Part shown: piece after piece, positions 43,727 to 52,352 of the stretch
Layout of the letters: each line of letters begins with the position of its first letter
Position numbering within the stretch: position 1 is the first letter of the stretch
NCBI GenBank assembly: GCA_900102385.1
Contig: FNBQ01000014.1
Location: 1 to 64,000 of the forward strand
Direction: 5' to 3'
Length of the DNA stretch: 64,000 bases
Origin: Bacteroidales bacterium KHT7
Lineage (GTDB): Bacteria > Bacteroidota > Bacteroidia > Bacteroidales > Bacteroidaceae
The notes under the pieces: generated by a model
Seen by the model: only the letters and a program-made list of their open reading frames with translations
Told to the model about the DNA's origin: nothing
Databases searched by the model: none
Program-made: the position numbers and the translations under genes

Positions 43727-46141
43727 TCACTCTACCTTTATTGTTTCTGATGCCGATTTCAGACCTGCACCCTTAACCGTTAGGCTCATTTCTCCTGCTT
43801 TTTCAGATGACTGGACGACGACAACCAGTTGTCCGCCAAAGGCTTTCATGCGTGGTTGGGTAAAGACTTCGGTAGATGTAGCATCACCGTTACATGTTCC
43901 TCTGAATCGTCCGCTTCCCTTCACGCTAAACTGTAACTGATTTGTTGCCGTAGGGCATAGATTTCCGTCCTTGTCAACAACGCTTGCTGTAATGAATGCA
44001 AGCTCTTCGCCATCGGCTTTCAGAACTTTTGTATCAGCATCGAGCTTAATATGATGCGGTTTGCCTGCCGTCTTCACCTCCTCGCTTGCAACAGCCTTTC
44101 CGTCAGCATCATAGGCAACCACCTTTATGCTTCCGGGCTTATATACGACATCGTCCCAATGCAAACGGTATCTTTTCATCAAGTCTGAGGCGTCTTTCTT
44201 CTTTCGTCCCATGCTCTTTCCGTTTACGAACAGTTCAGCCTCGGGATAAGATGTGTAGCAATATACCGGAATCGTATCGTTCTCCTTGCCGTTCCACGTC
44301 CAATGCGGAAGCAGATGAAGCGTAGGCTTCTCTGTGTTCCAACGGCTACGGTACAGATAATAGCGGTCTTTTGGCAGTCCGGCAAGGTCGAGAATGCCAA
44401 AATAACTGCTTCGACTTGGCCAGTATTCATCGTATGGAGTCGGCTCACCCAGATAGTCGAATCCCGTCCACACAAACTCGCCTACAACCCAATTCTTGTC
44501 ATCCTGAAGCTCGTAGTCCTTCTCTGGGATGTTACTCCAGTTGCAGGCCTCAAGGTCGTAACTTGAGCACTGTCCGTCTGAATAAGTTACGTTTTCGCCA
44601 TACTTAACAGGGAACTTGTAAACGCCTCTCGAACTTACCGTCGAAGCCGTTTCGCTTCCGAGGATAAAACCGTGAGGACAAGCGTCATACGCCAACTGAT
44701 ATTTGTGTGTGCGATAGTTAAGTCCCGGCACATCGAGCGTCTGAATGAAACCATTCTTTACGGCAGCATCAACGCGGTCGCAGCCAGCTGTTACCGGGCG
44801 CGAAGGATCGAGAGCATGCATCAAATCGACAAGTCGCTTGGCAATCTTGCTTCCCTTCGAACTTCCCTGCTCTGGAATCTCGTTACCGATGCTCCACATC
44901 ACGATTGAAGGGTGATTTTTGTGGCAGAGAACGAGGTTTGTCAAATCTTTCTCAACCCAGTTGTCGAAATACAGATGATAGCCGTTCTTGCACTTCGGAT
45001 AAATCCACTCGTCGAAGCTCTCTGCCATGACCATCATTCCAAGTGAATCGCAGATTTCCATCTGCCAAGGCGAAGGAATGTTGTGCGATGTTCGGATGGC
45101 ATCGCAGCCCATCTCCTTCAGAAGTTTTATCTGGCGGATAAGAGCCGACTTGTTTATCGCCGTACCGATTGGTCCTAAATCGTGGTGAAGGCAAACGCCC
45201 TTGAACTTGCGCGACACTCCGTTAAGTTGAAAGCCTTTCTCTGCCGAGAAACTTATACTTCGAATACCGAAAGGGGTTACTACGCGGTCTATCTCCTTGC
45301 CGTCTTTCTTCACAACTGTGAGAAGTTTGTACATATTCGGCGTCTCGGGCGACCATAATTTTGGATTTTTCACTTCAATCTGAGCCGATGCGCTTCCGTC
45401 GCTAAAACTCTTTGTTTTGGACTGACAATCAGCATCTCCGCCGATTATTCTGTTTTCTACAACTACGCCAGCCTCAGCTCTGTTTAGTTCGGCCTTTACC
45501 GAAACAATAGCATTATTTGTTGGAAGAATCTGCGAAGTAACGGTTACGCCCCACGGCTTTACCGCCAAATCTTGTGTCTGAATAAGGCGAACAGGACGAT
45601 AGATTCCTGCACCGGGATACCAACGCGAACTCATAGCCACGTTCTCGGCTCTAACAGCCAAGGTATTCGAACCGTTTCGGTTTACAGCCGATGTAACGTC
45701 CAACACAAACGGAGTGTAGCCGTACTTCCACTCGCCCACCTTCTTGCCGTTCAGATAGACTTCTGGACAACTCATCACGCCATCGAATACGAGAAGCGTA
45801 CGCTGATAACCGGCATCAACCTTGAAAGTCGTTCTGTACCAGCCAGTTCCGATATAAGGAAGTGCGCCAGTTCGTCCTGTTTTTTCGGTCGATTCTTTCT
45901 CGCCGTTTTGTTCTATGGCAACCTTCTGAATATCAATCTCTTTACTAAACGGACCGCTTATAGCCCAATCGTGAGGCACAACCACATTTTTCCACTTCAA
46001 GTCATTGAAAGTTGTGCTCTGCGCTCCCTCAACATCTTCGTTTGCAAATTTCCAGTTACGGATTAAAGTCTCTGTTCGTTGCGAAAAGGCACTCACCGAC
46101 GAGGCAAGAGCCAACGCAATTAAGCATTTTCTGTACATCAT
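43727..46141 (-). CDS. secreted GH2 beta-galactosidase
   Basis: An 804-residue enzyme with a signal peptide (cleavage near SAFS-QR). GH2 parts: N-terminal jelly roll (VVVPHDWAISGPF, GWYRTTFKVD), immunoglobulin-like domain, the barrel with acid/base Glu421 in MWSIGNEIPEQ and nucleophile Glu555 in WVVGEFVWTGFDYLGEP, and a C-terminal DUF4982/Ig-like part. The family covers beta-galactosidase, glucuronidase and mannosidase; pairing with a GH53 galactanase points to galactose release from beta-1,4-galactan. It overlaps the GH53 gene by 4 bp (ATGA). Confidence 0.9.
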   Translation of the reverse strand: MMYRKCLIALALASSVSAFSQRTETLIRNWKFANEDVEGAQSTTFNDLKWKNVVVPHDWAISGPFSKEIDIQKVAIEQNGEKESTEKTGRTGALPYIGTGWYRTTFKVDAGYQRTLLVFDGVMSCPEVYLNGKKVGEWKYGYTPFVLDVTSAVNRNGSNTLAVRAENVAMSSRWYPGAGIYRPVRLIQTQDLAVKPWGVTVTSQILPTNNAIVSVKAELNRAEAGVVVENRIIGGDADCQSKTKSFSDGSASAQIEVKNPKLWSPETPNMYKLLTVVKKDGKEIDRVVTPFGIRSISFSAEKGFQLNGVSRKFKGVCLHHDLGPIGTAINKSALIRQIKLLKEMGCDAIRTSHNIPSPWQMEICDSLGMMVMAESFDEWIYPKCKNGYHLYFDNWVEKDLTNLVLCHKNHPSIVMWSIGNEIPEQGSSKGSKIAKRLVDLMHALDPSRPVTAGCDRVDAAVKNGFIQTLDVPGLNYRTHKYQLAYDACPHGFILGSETASTVSSRGVYKFPVKYGENVTYSDGQCSSYDLEACNWSNIPEKDYELQDDKNWVVGEFVWTGFDYLGEPTPYDEYWPSRSSYFGILDLAGLPKDRYYLYRSRWNTEKPTLHLLPHWTWNGKENDTIPVYCYTSYPEAELFVNGKSMGRKKKDASDLMKRYRLHWDDVVYKPGSIKVVAYDADGKAVASEEVKTAGKPHHIKLDADTKVLKADGEELAFITASVVDKDGNLCPTATNQLQFSVKGSGRFRGTCNGDATSTEVFTQPRMKAFGGQLVVVVQSSEKAGEMSLTVKGAGLKSASETIKVE

Positions 46142-47400
46142 TTCACCAAAATCTTCTTGTAAGAATTATCACTCATCTTAATTATATTTATTCCTTTCGT
46201 TGGATTTTTAATCTTTCTACCCAGAATGTCGTAACGCTCCGTTTCGTATATTTCAGAAGCCGACGAAACATTCTGCACAGCCGTTGCTGTCGTATTGAAG
46301 GCGGCAAACTTGGTTATTGCATCAACGGCATTGCCTGTTTTGTTGTTAAACAAGCCTCGGTTTGTCCAACCATCAAGCAAATCAGTCCATCCGAGCGATG
46401 CCGACTCGTTTTCCTCCGGGAACCAGTAGTACAAGCCCTTAACACGATCGTGCGTATTCAGTTTTGCCACAAGTTGCTCGATGAAAAGACTTTGTCCGCT
46501 TTCTGTTGCAGGCCAAATACTCTGACAGTCATACTTGGCATCCGTTGGATAATAAGCAGTGTTGTAGCCGGTCTCCATTATCATTATCGTCTTGTCGGTA
46601 GCCTCTTCAATCTTATTCAGAGCCGTTTCGAGATATGCCAGATTGCCGTGATACATAGGATAATAACTCAGTCCGAAGATGTCGTAATCGACCTCGTACT
46701 GCTTCATGTAATTGGCGAACTTGGCACAGTTTAAAGGCTGAGGAACTCGCTCGATGTGAAGAATTATCTTTGCATTAGGGCATACCTCGCGACAAGCCTT
46801 TCCTGCGCTTTTCAGCATGGCGGCAAACTTGTCCCAATTCTTATCAGACAAATAATCAACAAACAGACCTGACGAGCTTGAATACATCAGTCCGTAAGAA
46901 ATCTCGTTTCCCGTCTGAATCATATCAGGCACAACGCCTTCTCTTACAAAATCTTCGAGAACCTCCTTTGTATAAGAATACAGTTTTTCGGTATATTCAT
47001 CAACAGAAAGGTTGCCCCACTCTGCCGGAACACTCTGCGCTGCCGGGTCTGCCCATGTGTCGGAATAATGAAAGTCGAGGACGAACGAAAGACCGGCGTC
47101 CTTTATCCTCTTTCCGAGTTTCTTTACATAGTCGATGTCCTGAATCACCGCTTTCTGCATTGTCGGATTTACGAACAGACGCACGCGCATCGAGTTCATT
47201 CCGTACTTTTTCAGAAGCGACAGCACATCGCTCTGCGTTCCGTCGACGTCTTTGTAAGTTACCTGATGTCCGGCTTCGGAAATTGTTTCGTAAGCAGTTA
47301 GCATTGAGATATCAGCTCCGAGATACTTCTCGCTGTTCTGCGCCTTTGCGCAAGCCATGCCACACAGCAGGGCTAATGATAAAGCTAATTTTCGTGTCAT
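46138..47400 (-). CDS. secreted endo-beta-1,4-galactanase (GH53)
   Basis: A 420-residue enzyme with a signal peptide (cleavage near CAKA-QN). GH53 motifs: YLGADISML, MNSMRVRLFVNP, FVLDFHYSDTWADP, acid Glu166 in IQTGNEISYG and nucleophile Glu276 in IMETGYNTAY, and WFPEENE. It cuts the galactan side chains of pectin. The last 35 residues (YDILGRKIKNPTKG, then IIKMSDNSYKKILVK) are a Por-type tail that suggests type IX secretion or its relic. It is the first gene of the operon. Confidence 0.9.
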   Translation of the reverse strand: MTRKLALSLALLCGMACAKAQNSEKYLGADISMLTAYETISEAGHQVTYKDVDGTQSDVLSLLKKYGMNSMRVRLFVNPTMQKAVIQDIDYVKKLGKRIKDAGLSFVLDFHYSDTWADPAAQSVPAEWGNLSVDEYTEKLYSYTKEVLEDFVREGVVPDMIQTGNEISYGLMYSSSSGLFVDYLSDKNWDKFAAMLKSAGKACREVCPNAKIILHIERVPQPLNCAKFANYMKQYEVDYDIFGLSYYPMYHGNLAYLETALNKIEEATDKTIMIMETGYNTAYYPTDAKYDCQSIWPATESGQSLFIEQLVAKLNTHDRVKGLYYWFPEENESASLGWTDLLDGWTNRGLFNNKTGNAVDAITKFAAFNTTATAVQNVSSASEIYETERYDILGRKIKNPTKGINIIKMSDNSYKKILVK

Positions 47401-47447
47401 TAGATTAACAGTTATTTTTTGATTTTGTTATTAAAGTTATACGTTTA

Positions 47448-47479
47448 CAAAAATAACTCATTTTGCGATAATCGGCAAA
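47448..47479 (-). promoter_or_regulatory. promoter of the GH53-GH2 operon
   Basis: On the minus strand TTTG (47476-47479), exactly 20 bp, TATTTTTG (47448-47455), 48 bp before the GH53 start. A near-ideal match. Confidence 0.75.
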
Positions 47480-47501
47480 TAAAAGGCAGAGTTTTATCAA
47501 T

Positions 47502-47531
47502 AAAAAATCGGCTCTAACGAATTAGAACCGA
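47502..47531 (-). terminator. intrinsic terminator of the gene at 47563
   Basis: TCGGCTCTAA and TTAGAACCGA pair with one mismatch around CGAA; a T run follows on the minus strand. Confidence 0.65.
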
Positions 47532-47562
47532 CCTATACTTTAAACATATTTCAAATTAAAAA

Positions 47563-47988
47563 TCACTTCGCCGTGAATACCATCTGTGCGATACTTCCTT
47601 GTGAATCGGTAATGTAATTAACACTTATTTTTAGTTTATCGTATTCGAAAGTTACCAGTTTGCCCTGTTCCTGCTTATCTGAATAAGCACTACGATTCAA
47701 CTTTGTCAACTTGTCGGCATACCACTCAGCAGCAATATCACCTGTCATCGACATAGTTTCGCTAACCATAACTCCACCTTTCATTGTGACAATCATCATG
47801 TCGCCATTCTTGTAATAAACTTCGTCATTGCCATTTGGATCTCCCTGCCATAACTTAAGGCTCGGGAACATTTTTTTTACATCCGATAAACTCCTACCAA
47901 TATGATTTGTCGGTATTCCATCTTCAGTTTGTGCAAATGAACTCAACGACATAAAAAGAGCCAACAGTATAATCAAATATCTCTTCAT
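47563..47988 (-). CDS. secreted hypothetical protein
   Basis: About 141 residues from the ATG at 47988, which gives a clean signal peptide (MKRYLIILLALFMSLSSFAQ); the frame upstream to 48048 adds a non-signal segment and is not preferred. The mature part has the pattern IGRSLSDVKKMFPSLKLW followed by short beta strands (EVYYKNGDMMIVTMKGG, LVTFEYDKLKISVNYITD). It is not a family I recognise. It has its own terminator. Confidence 0.6.
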   Translation of the reverse strand: MKRYLIILLALFMSLSSFAQTEDGIPTNHIGRSLSDVKKMFPSLKLWQGDPNGNDEVYYKNGDMMIVTMKGGVMVSETMSMTGDIAAEWYADKLTKLNRSAYSDKQEQGKLVTFEYDKLKISVNYITDSQGSIAQMVFTAK

Positions 47989-48092
47989 TTTACCTATAAT
48001 TTTACATGTGACCAAATTCACGTGGCAAATATATAAAAAAAAATCCAACTACAACGACAAACTGTTAAAAAAAACTAAAATTGTTAAAATTG

Positions 48093-49469
48093 TCACCTTT
48101 TATCCATCATTTCCTTACGCAACCGACTGATGTTATTCTCAACATCAGCAGCGTTTTCCACGCCATATTTCAAGGCGAGTTCCCAGTTTTCAAGAGCCTG
48201 TTTATCGTTGCGATTATTATAATTTATAGTTCCCATTTCGCGATAGCAATCACCCTTGAATCTGCCCTCGTCATCGAGTTCCATAAACTTTTTGTAGGCA
48301 TCGATTGTTCCGGCGCGGAATGCCTCGGCATAAAGTTTCTTCAGGATATCGGGGAATTCCTTTCCTTCGGTGTTGAGCGTGCCCTCGTATCCCTTCCACG
48401 AGAATTTTGCCACGCCACCCTTGTACTCCTCAATCTTGTCGTATCTGATGCCAGTGAGCAGCTTGCCTTTTTCTGAAATGACGGCATACTTTCCGCCAAG
48501 ACTTACGGGCGCAACTCCGTCGCCGGTAAACTCGCCAATCATATCGAACATCGTGAAGTTGCCCATGCGTCCGGTAAGGTCGATAAGTTGAAACTTGCCG
48601 TTCTTTCGTGCCACAAGAGCCTCATCGCCATTGATGCTGATTTCGTCGTACTCGCAAGCCACGGTCTTAACACCCTGCTTGTCTACGATTCCGAACTTGC
48701 CGTTCTGCTGAACGATATAGCAGTTGTAGGCATCGTATGCCATCTCGTAAGCAGGTGCGATAATCCACTTGGCAGCGTCTTCGTCGAATACGCCATACTT
48801 GTTTCCTTCCTGCTTCAGACTTGTATTTTTTGAAGGAATCTCAGCTGAGACTGTTTTCGATGACACCTTTTTATATGAATCCTCGAAGCACTGAAGAGCC
48901 GCATCGTATCTCATGCTCTCGCGATAGGCATCTGCCTGAAGCACAGCCTTTCCCCACTTTTTGCCGTTAAGAACGTCGGAAGCAGATTTTTCGACACACG
49001 GGATGATTTCGACATTGCTTAAATCTATCGCACCGTACTTACCGTTCTTCTTCACCACAATCAGAAGTGATTCGAGGAACTTGTTAATCTCGTCGTAAAC
49101 ACAAGGAATGACTTCCGTTCCGCAAAGGTCAATGACGCCGAAGCGTCCGTCTTGCGAAACGATGTAGCCCTGAACCTTTCGGTTTCCGTAGAATGTCTTG
49201 TCGAAATATTCCATCGTATCGAACTTTGGCGATACGACATATTTTCCTTCGGCATCAACCAACCCTGTTTTTCCTAAAACAGTTACGATGCCCACGCCGT
49301 TTACAAAATCGGCTGCGCCATCGTACTGCGGCTGAAGATACCATTTTAGTGTCAGTTCGTCTCGGTATCCGTACTTTCCGTTTGCACACTTAACAGCCAT
49401 AAGTTCCTGCGCATTGGCTGCAGCAGAGAGAAGCATTGCGGCAACGGCTACAAAATATCGTGTTTTCAT
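48093..49469 (-). CDS. WG-repeat protein, secreted
   Basis: A 458-residue protein with a signal peptide (cleavage near ANAQ). At least six WG-type repeats are seen, each with a 'G.yG..d..G...i.p.YD' pattern, for example GKYGYRDELTLKWYLQPQYD, GRFGVIDLCGTEVIPCVYD, GKYGAIDLSNVEIIPC and GKFGIVDKQGVKTVACEYDE, and a TPR-like helical tail (about 375-458). WG repeats form a beta-propeller-like binding surface. The partner is unknown. It is 13 bp downstream of the nuclease gene. Confidence 0.85.
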   Translation of the reverse strand: MKTRYFVAVAAMLLSAAANAQELMAVKCANGKYGYRDELTLKWYLQPQYDGAADFVNGVGIVTVLGKTGLVDAEGKYVVSPKFDTMEYFDKTFYGNRKVQGYIVSQDGRFGVIDLCGTEVIPCVYDEINKFLESLLIVVKKNGKYGAIDLSNVEIIPCVEKSASDVLNGKKWGKAVLQADAYRESMRYDAALQCFEDSYKKVSSKTVSAEIPSKNTSLKQEGNKYGVFDEDAAKWIIAPAYEMAYDAYNCYIVQQNGKFGIVDKQGVKTVACEYDEISINGDEALVARKNGKFQLIDLTGRMGNFTMFDMIGEFTGDGVAPVSLGGKYAVISEKGKLLTGIRYDKIEEYKGGVAKFSWKGYEGTLNTEGKEFPDILKKLYAEAFRAGTIDAYKKFMELDDEGRFKGDCYREMGTINYNNRNDKQALENWELALKYGVENAADVENNISRLRKEMMDKR

Positions 49470-49481
49470 GCTGTAAAGGGT

Positions 49482-50462
49482 TTATTTTATTATATTTTTC
49501 CACTGAGAATAAGTCATTGCCTCGACCTTTGTTTCAACTTTTTTTGGCAGAGAGGCAAAGAAATTAAGTCCTGTAATCTTTTCAACTTCGTCGACCGACA
49601 TAGCGTACGAATCGAAATTCGACATGTTGCGTCCGTCGTTTATGAAAACGAAGCCTATGGCGCACGGATTGTCGCCCATGCAAAGCAGAACCTTGAAGAA
49701 TCTGTCGGGAACGGCTACGCGCATCTTGCTTGCCGAACGCTTGTTGCGTATTGTCTTTACAGGAGTCTTATCGAATATCGGACCGCAGCACTGATAAATC
49801 GGACCGTATTTCTTAGCCCAGTCGCGAACCGAATTCTCGAGGTCGTTCCAGTCGCCGCGGTTCAATTCAGGAGTCTGAGGACAGATATTTGTCATGTAGA
49901 ATGACTCCATCATTGCGGTGGCATTCCACTTGTTGTCGGCAGCCGGGCACATGTGTCCGCGGTCGTATCCGCTACCCGAATATACCTGCTTCGTAACAGC
50001 CTCGGTAACGCTCAAATCAGGGTCGGGCAAGAAATCGTTTGTACGCTCGTTCTTGCCTTTTATTCGCTGCTTTGTCGTTACCCAAGCCACCCATTTCGGA
50101 ACTCTCTTCTCGGCATCGTAGACGAAAGTATAGCCAACGCGTTCGGTTCGTTTTTCGGCTTTATCAGTCTTTGCAGGCAGTTCAAGCCCCTTCTGCACGC
50201 CGACAAAAGCATCGGCAGTCTGTTTAGGAGCGTTGTCTGCCTGAGATTTCTTTTCAGAAGCCGGCTTGCTTACGGCTTTCTGCTCGCTTTCGCTCTGCGA
50301 AGGAGTATTTTCAGCCATTTTTTCGCGCAAATCCTCGTTCAGAGCCTTAGCATTGCGGTCGATATTGTTTGCACAGTCGAACGAACCGAAAGACATGAAA
50401 GCCACGCATCCGGCAATAAGTCCGAGATGATAGTTGCTTAACTTAAAAGGTCTTTTCTTCAT
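49482..50462 (-). CDS. DNA/RNA non-specific endonuclease (NucA/beta-beta-alpha-metal type)
   Basis: A 326-residue protein with an N-terminal hydrophobic segment (about 14-28) and a low-complexity linker (about 35-90), followed by the nuclease domain. The active-site motif is YDRGHMCPAAD with His170 and the metal-binding Asn in MTNICPQTPELNRGDWNDLEN. It is envelope-facing and probably degrades extracellular DNA. It is 18 bp downstream of smpB and 13 bp upstream of the WG-repeat gene. Confidence 0.9.
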   Translation of the reverse strand: MKKRPFKLSNYHLGLIAGCVAFMSFGSFDCANNIDRNAKALNEDLREKMAENTPSQSESEQKAVSKPASEKKSQADNAPKQTADAFVGVQKGLELPAKTDKAEKRTERVGYTFVYDAEKRVPKWVAWVTTKQRIKGKNERTNDFLPDPDLSVTEAVTKQVYSGSGYDRGHMCPAADNKWNATAMMESFYMTNICPQTPELNRGDWNDLENSVRDWAKKYGPIYQCCGPIFDKTPVKTIRNKRSASKMRVAVPDRFFKVLLCMGDNPCAIGFVFINDGRNMSNFDSYAMSVDEVEKITGLNFFASLPKKVETKVEAMTYSQWKNIIK

Positions 50463-50479
50463 TTTCCTATTAAGATTTA

Positions 50480-50950
50480 TCAGTGTTTGAACATCGCCGC
50501 CATTGCGCGCTTGTCCTCGCGTTCCTTTATACTCTGACGTTTGTCGAACTCCTTTTTACCGCGTGCCAAAGCCACAACCACCTTGCACAGTCCCTTGTCG
50601 TTGATGAACATTCGGGTTGGCACGATGGTGAATCCCGGATTCTTACATTCTTCCTGAAGGTTGCGCAGTTCTTTCTTGTTTAGCAGAAGCTTGCGCTCGC
50701 GACGCGCGTTGTGATTGTTGTAAGAGCCGTAGAAATATTCAGAAATATTCATGTTCTTGACCCACAACTCGCCATTGTTGAAATAACAGAAAGTATCTAC
50801 CAGACTTGCCTTTCCAAGTCTGATAGATTTAATTTCCGTGCCGGTCAGGACGATTCCGGCAGTGTATGTGTCGACGAACTCGAAGTCGAACGAGGCTCGT
50901 CTGTTTTTTATGTTTACTTCGCTTTTATTCTTTAATTGCTGTTTAGCCAT
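50480..50950 (-). CDS. smpB: SsrA-binding protein SmpB
   Basis: A 156-residue tmRNA-binding protein required for ribosome rescue. Motifs: [72 protein letters not shown]. It is 3 bp downstream of the NigD-like gene. The ssrA gene is not visible in the window. Confidence 0.97.
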   Translation of the reverse strand: MAKQQLKNKSEVNIKNRRASFDFEFVDTYTAGIVLTGTEIKSIRLGKASLVDTFCYFNNGELWVKNMNISEYFYGSYNNHNARRERKLLLNKKELRNLQEECKNPGFTIVPTRMFINDKGLCKVVVALARGKKEFDKRQSIKEREDKRAMAAMFKH

Positions 50951-50953
50951 AAA

Positions 50954-51724
50954 TCAATAAGGAAGATTAAAGCACTTGCTTGATGCCTTAAATGTTAGTT
51001 TCTTGGTTGTTGCAAACGTATTGTCAACCTTTGTTCCGGCTGTCGAACTTACTCTTGCATCAACACAGACGATAATTGAGTCGCGGTCGGCAAATTTTGC
51101 CTTCAGCTCTTGGTCGTTATAGATTCCGAAACTGAGAGTCATATCGGCAGACATATTTGTCTTGTCATCGTCAGAAATGTTGTAGTCGTAAAGCAGATGA
51201 AGCTTCAGAGTATCGTCTACGATATCAAGATTCTTGTTGAATGCGAGATTCATCTTCGGATTCACGTCATACTTGTAAGGTGCAGTAATGTTGATATTTA
51301 CGAATCCCGGATCGACCCATAACTGAGTCAACTGAGTGATTGAGTCGTTTTTCTCGACCACGCTCACAAGCGTATCGAGGCTCTCGATATTCTTTGCATC
51401 GTACATCGGAGTACACTCAAGAAAATCAACATAATACTTCTTTCCTGCCTCGGCTGCAGAAAGATCGTCTTTTGACGAGAATTTAATAAATCCGCGGCGG
51501 CCTGTCATAAGATATGCAAGCGTTTCAGAATTAAGGTTCTGCGGAACGAAGATTGCACCGTTTGAGGCATAGAAATAAATTGGTTCCATTGCATTGCCCG
51601 ACTGTTTGATTGTCATTGCGCCGAAGTAAACAATCTCGTCTGCTTCGCCATCACCAAGACATGATGTCATCGTTGTGGTTATGAAAGCTGCAACCACGAG
51701 CAGCATCAACTTTAATTTTTTCAT
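50954..51724 (-). CDS. NigD-like lipoprotein
   Basis: A 256-residue lipoprotein with a lipobox at about MTSC (Cys22) followed by LGDGEADE. The beta-sandwich-like domain ends with DARVSSTAGTKVDNTFATTKKLTF. The layout matches the NigD-like family of Bacteroidetes, first named in an operon regulated by nitric oxide-like signals in Prevotella bacteriocin work, but I cannot assign a role. It is 11 bp downstream of the DMP19-like gene. Confidence 0.7.
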   Translation of the reverse strand: MKKLKLMLLVVAAFITTTMTSCLGDGEADEIVYFGAMTIKQSGNAMEPIYFYASNGAIFVPQNLNSETLAYLMTGRRGFIKFSSKDDLSAAEAGKKYYVDFLECTPMYDAKNIESLDTLVSVVEKNDSITQLTQLWVDPGFVNINITAPYKYDVNPKMNLAFNKNLDIVDDTLKLHLLYDYNISDDDKTNMSADMTLSFGIYNDQELKAKFADRDSIIVCVDARVSSTAGTKVDNTFATTKKLTFKASSKCFNLPY

Positions 51725-51735
51725 TTGTCAGGTTT

Positions 51736-52242
51736 TTATTTTTCTACTGTTATGAAATCATCCATGTGCTCATCTACGTAGTAGGCGATGGTTGCGGTAA
51801 CCTCCTCCTCCATTTCAATGAACTTGTCGTCGAGGTCGTCGAACTCCTCAAACTTCTCGAACAGAGCCATAAACTCATCGTCAGAACATTCCTTCGTCAG
51901 CTCGTCCTTATGCTCATCGTACAGTTTCTTGCCCTTGTACACAAGCTTTGAGAAGTCGTGAGCACCGAAAAGTCGCATTGCCTTTGCAAACGGATTGTCG
52001 AAGATGAACGGTCCCCATCCATTATGTATAAGTTGCACGAAGCCGCCGTCCATCACCTCCTCGCGGAAGAAGTGATAAGCCAGAAGAGTAATCTGATTTC
52101 CGTTCAGCAGAGGCATCGTCTCGGCATTCAGCTCGCCGCCCACAGCATTGAGATAGGCATCGATGAAACACTGCAAGAAAGCGTCCATGCCCTCTTCGGC
52201 AGCCTTTGCCAAATCTTTGTCTTTTACAACTATTTTGTTCAT
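51736..52242 (-). CDS. DMP19-like (DUF4375) acidic protein
   Basis: About 168 residues from the ATG at 52242 (the frame extends to 52275 but begins poorly). The start GMDAFLQCFIDAYLNAVGG, then LLAYHFFREEVMDGGFVQLIHNGWG and PFAKAMRLFGAHDFSKLV, fits the DUF4375/DMP19 fold, a DNA-mimic-like family. The C-terminal quarter is very acidic (EKFEEFDDLDDKFIEMEEEV), in line with that. A direct DNA-mimic activity is not shown here. It is the first gene of the five-gene minus-strand run. Confidence 0.65.
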   Translation of the reverse strand: MNKIVVKDKDLAKAAEEGMDAFLQCFIDAYLNAVGGELNAETMPLLNGNQITLLAYHFFREEVMDGGFVQLIHNGWGPFIFDNPFAKAMRLFGAHDFSKLVYKGKKLYDEHKDELTKECSDDEFMALFEKFEEFDDLDDKFIEMEEEVTATIAYYVDEHMDDFITVEK

Positions 52243-52287
52243 TATAAAATGCGTATTACTAAAAAAACTCAGCAAAGAAACAACTTT

Positions 52288-52320
52288 TTTGTGTTATTTC
52301 AAAACTTTTCACTAATATTG
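52288..52320 (+). promoter_or_regulatory. promoter of the pectate lyase gene
   Basis: TTTG (52288-52291), 21 bp, TAATATTG (52313-52320; one mismatch to TAnnTTTG), 33 bp before the ATG at 52353. Confidence 0.55.
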
Positions 52321-52352
52321 CACACATTATTTAACAAACCAAAACAAAAAAA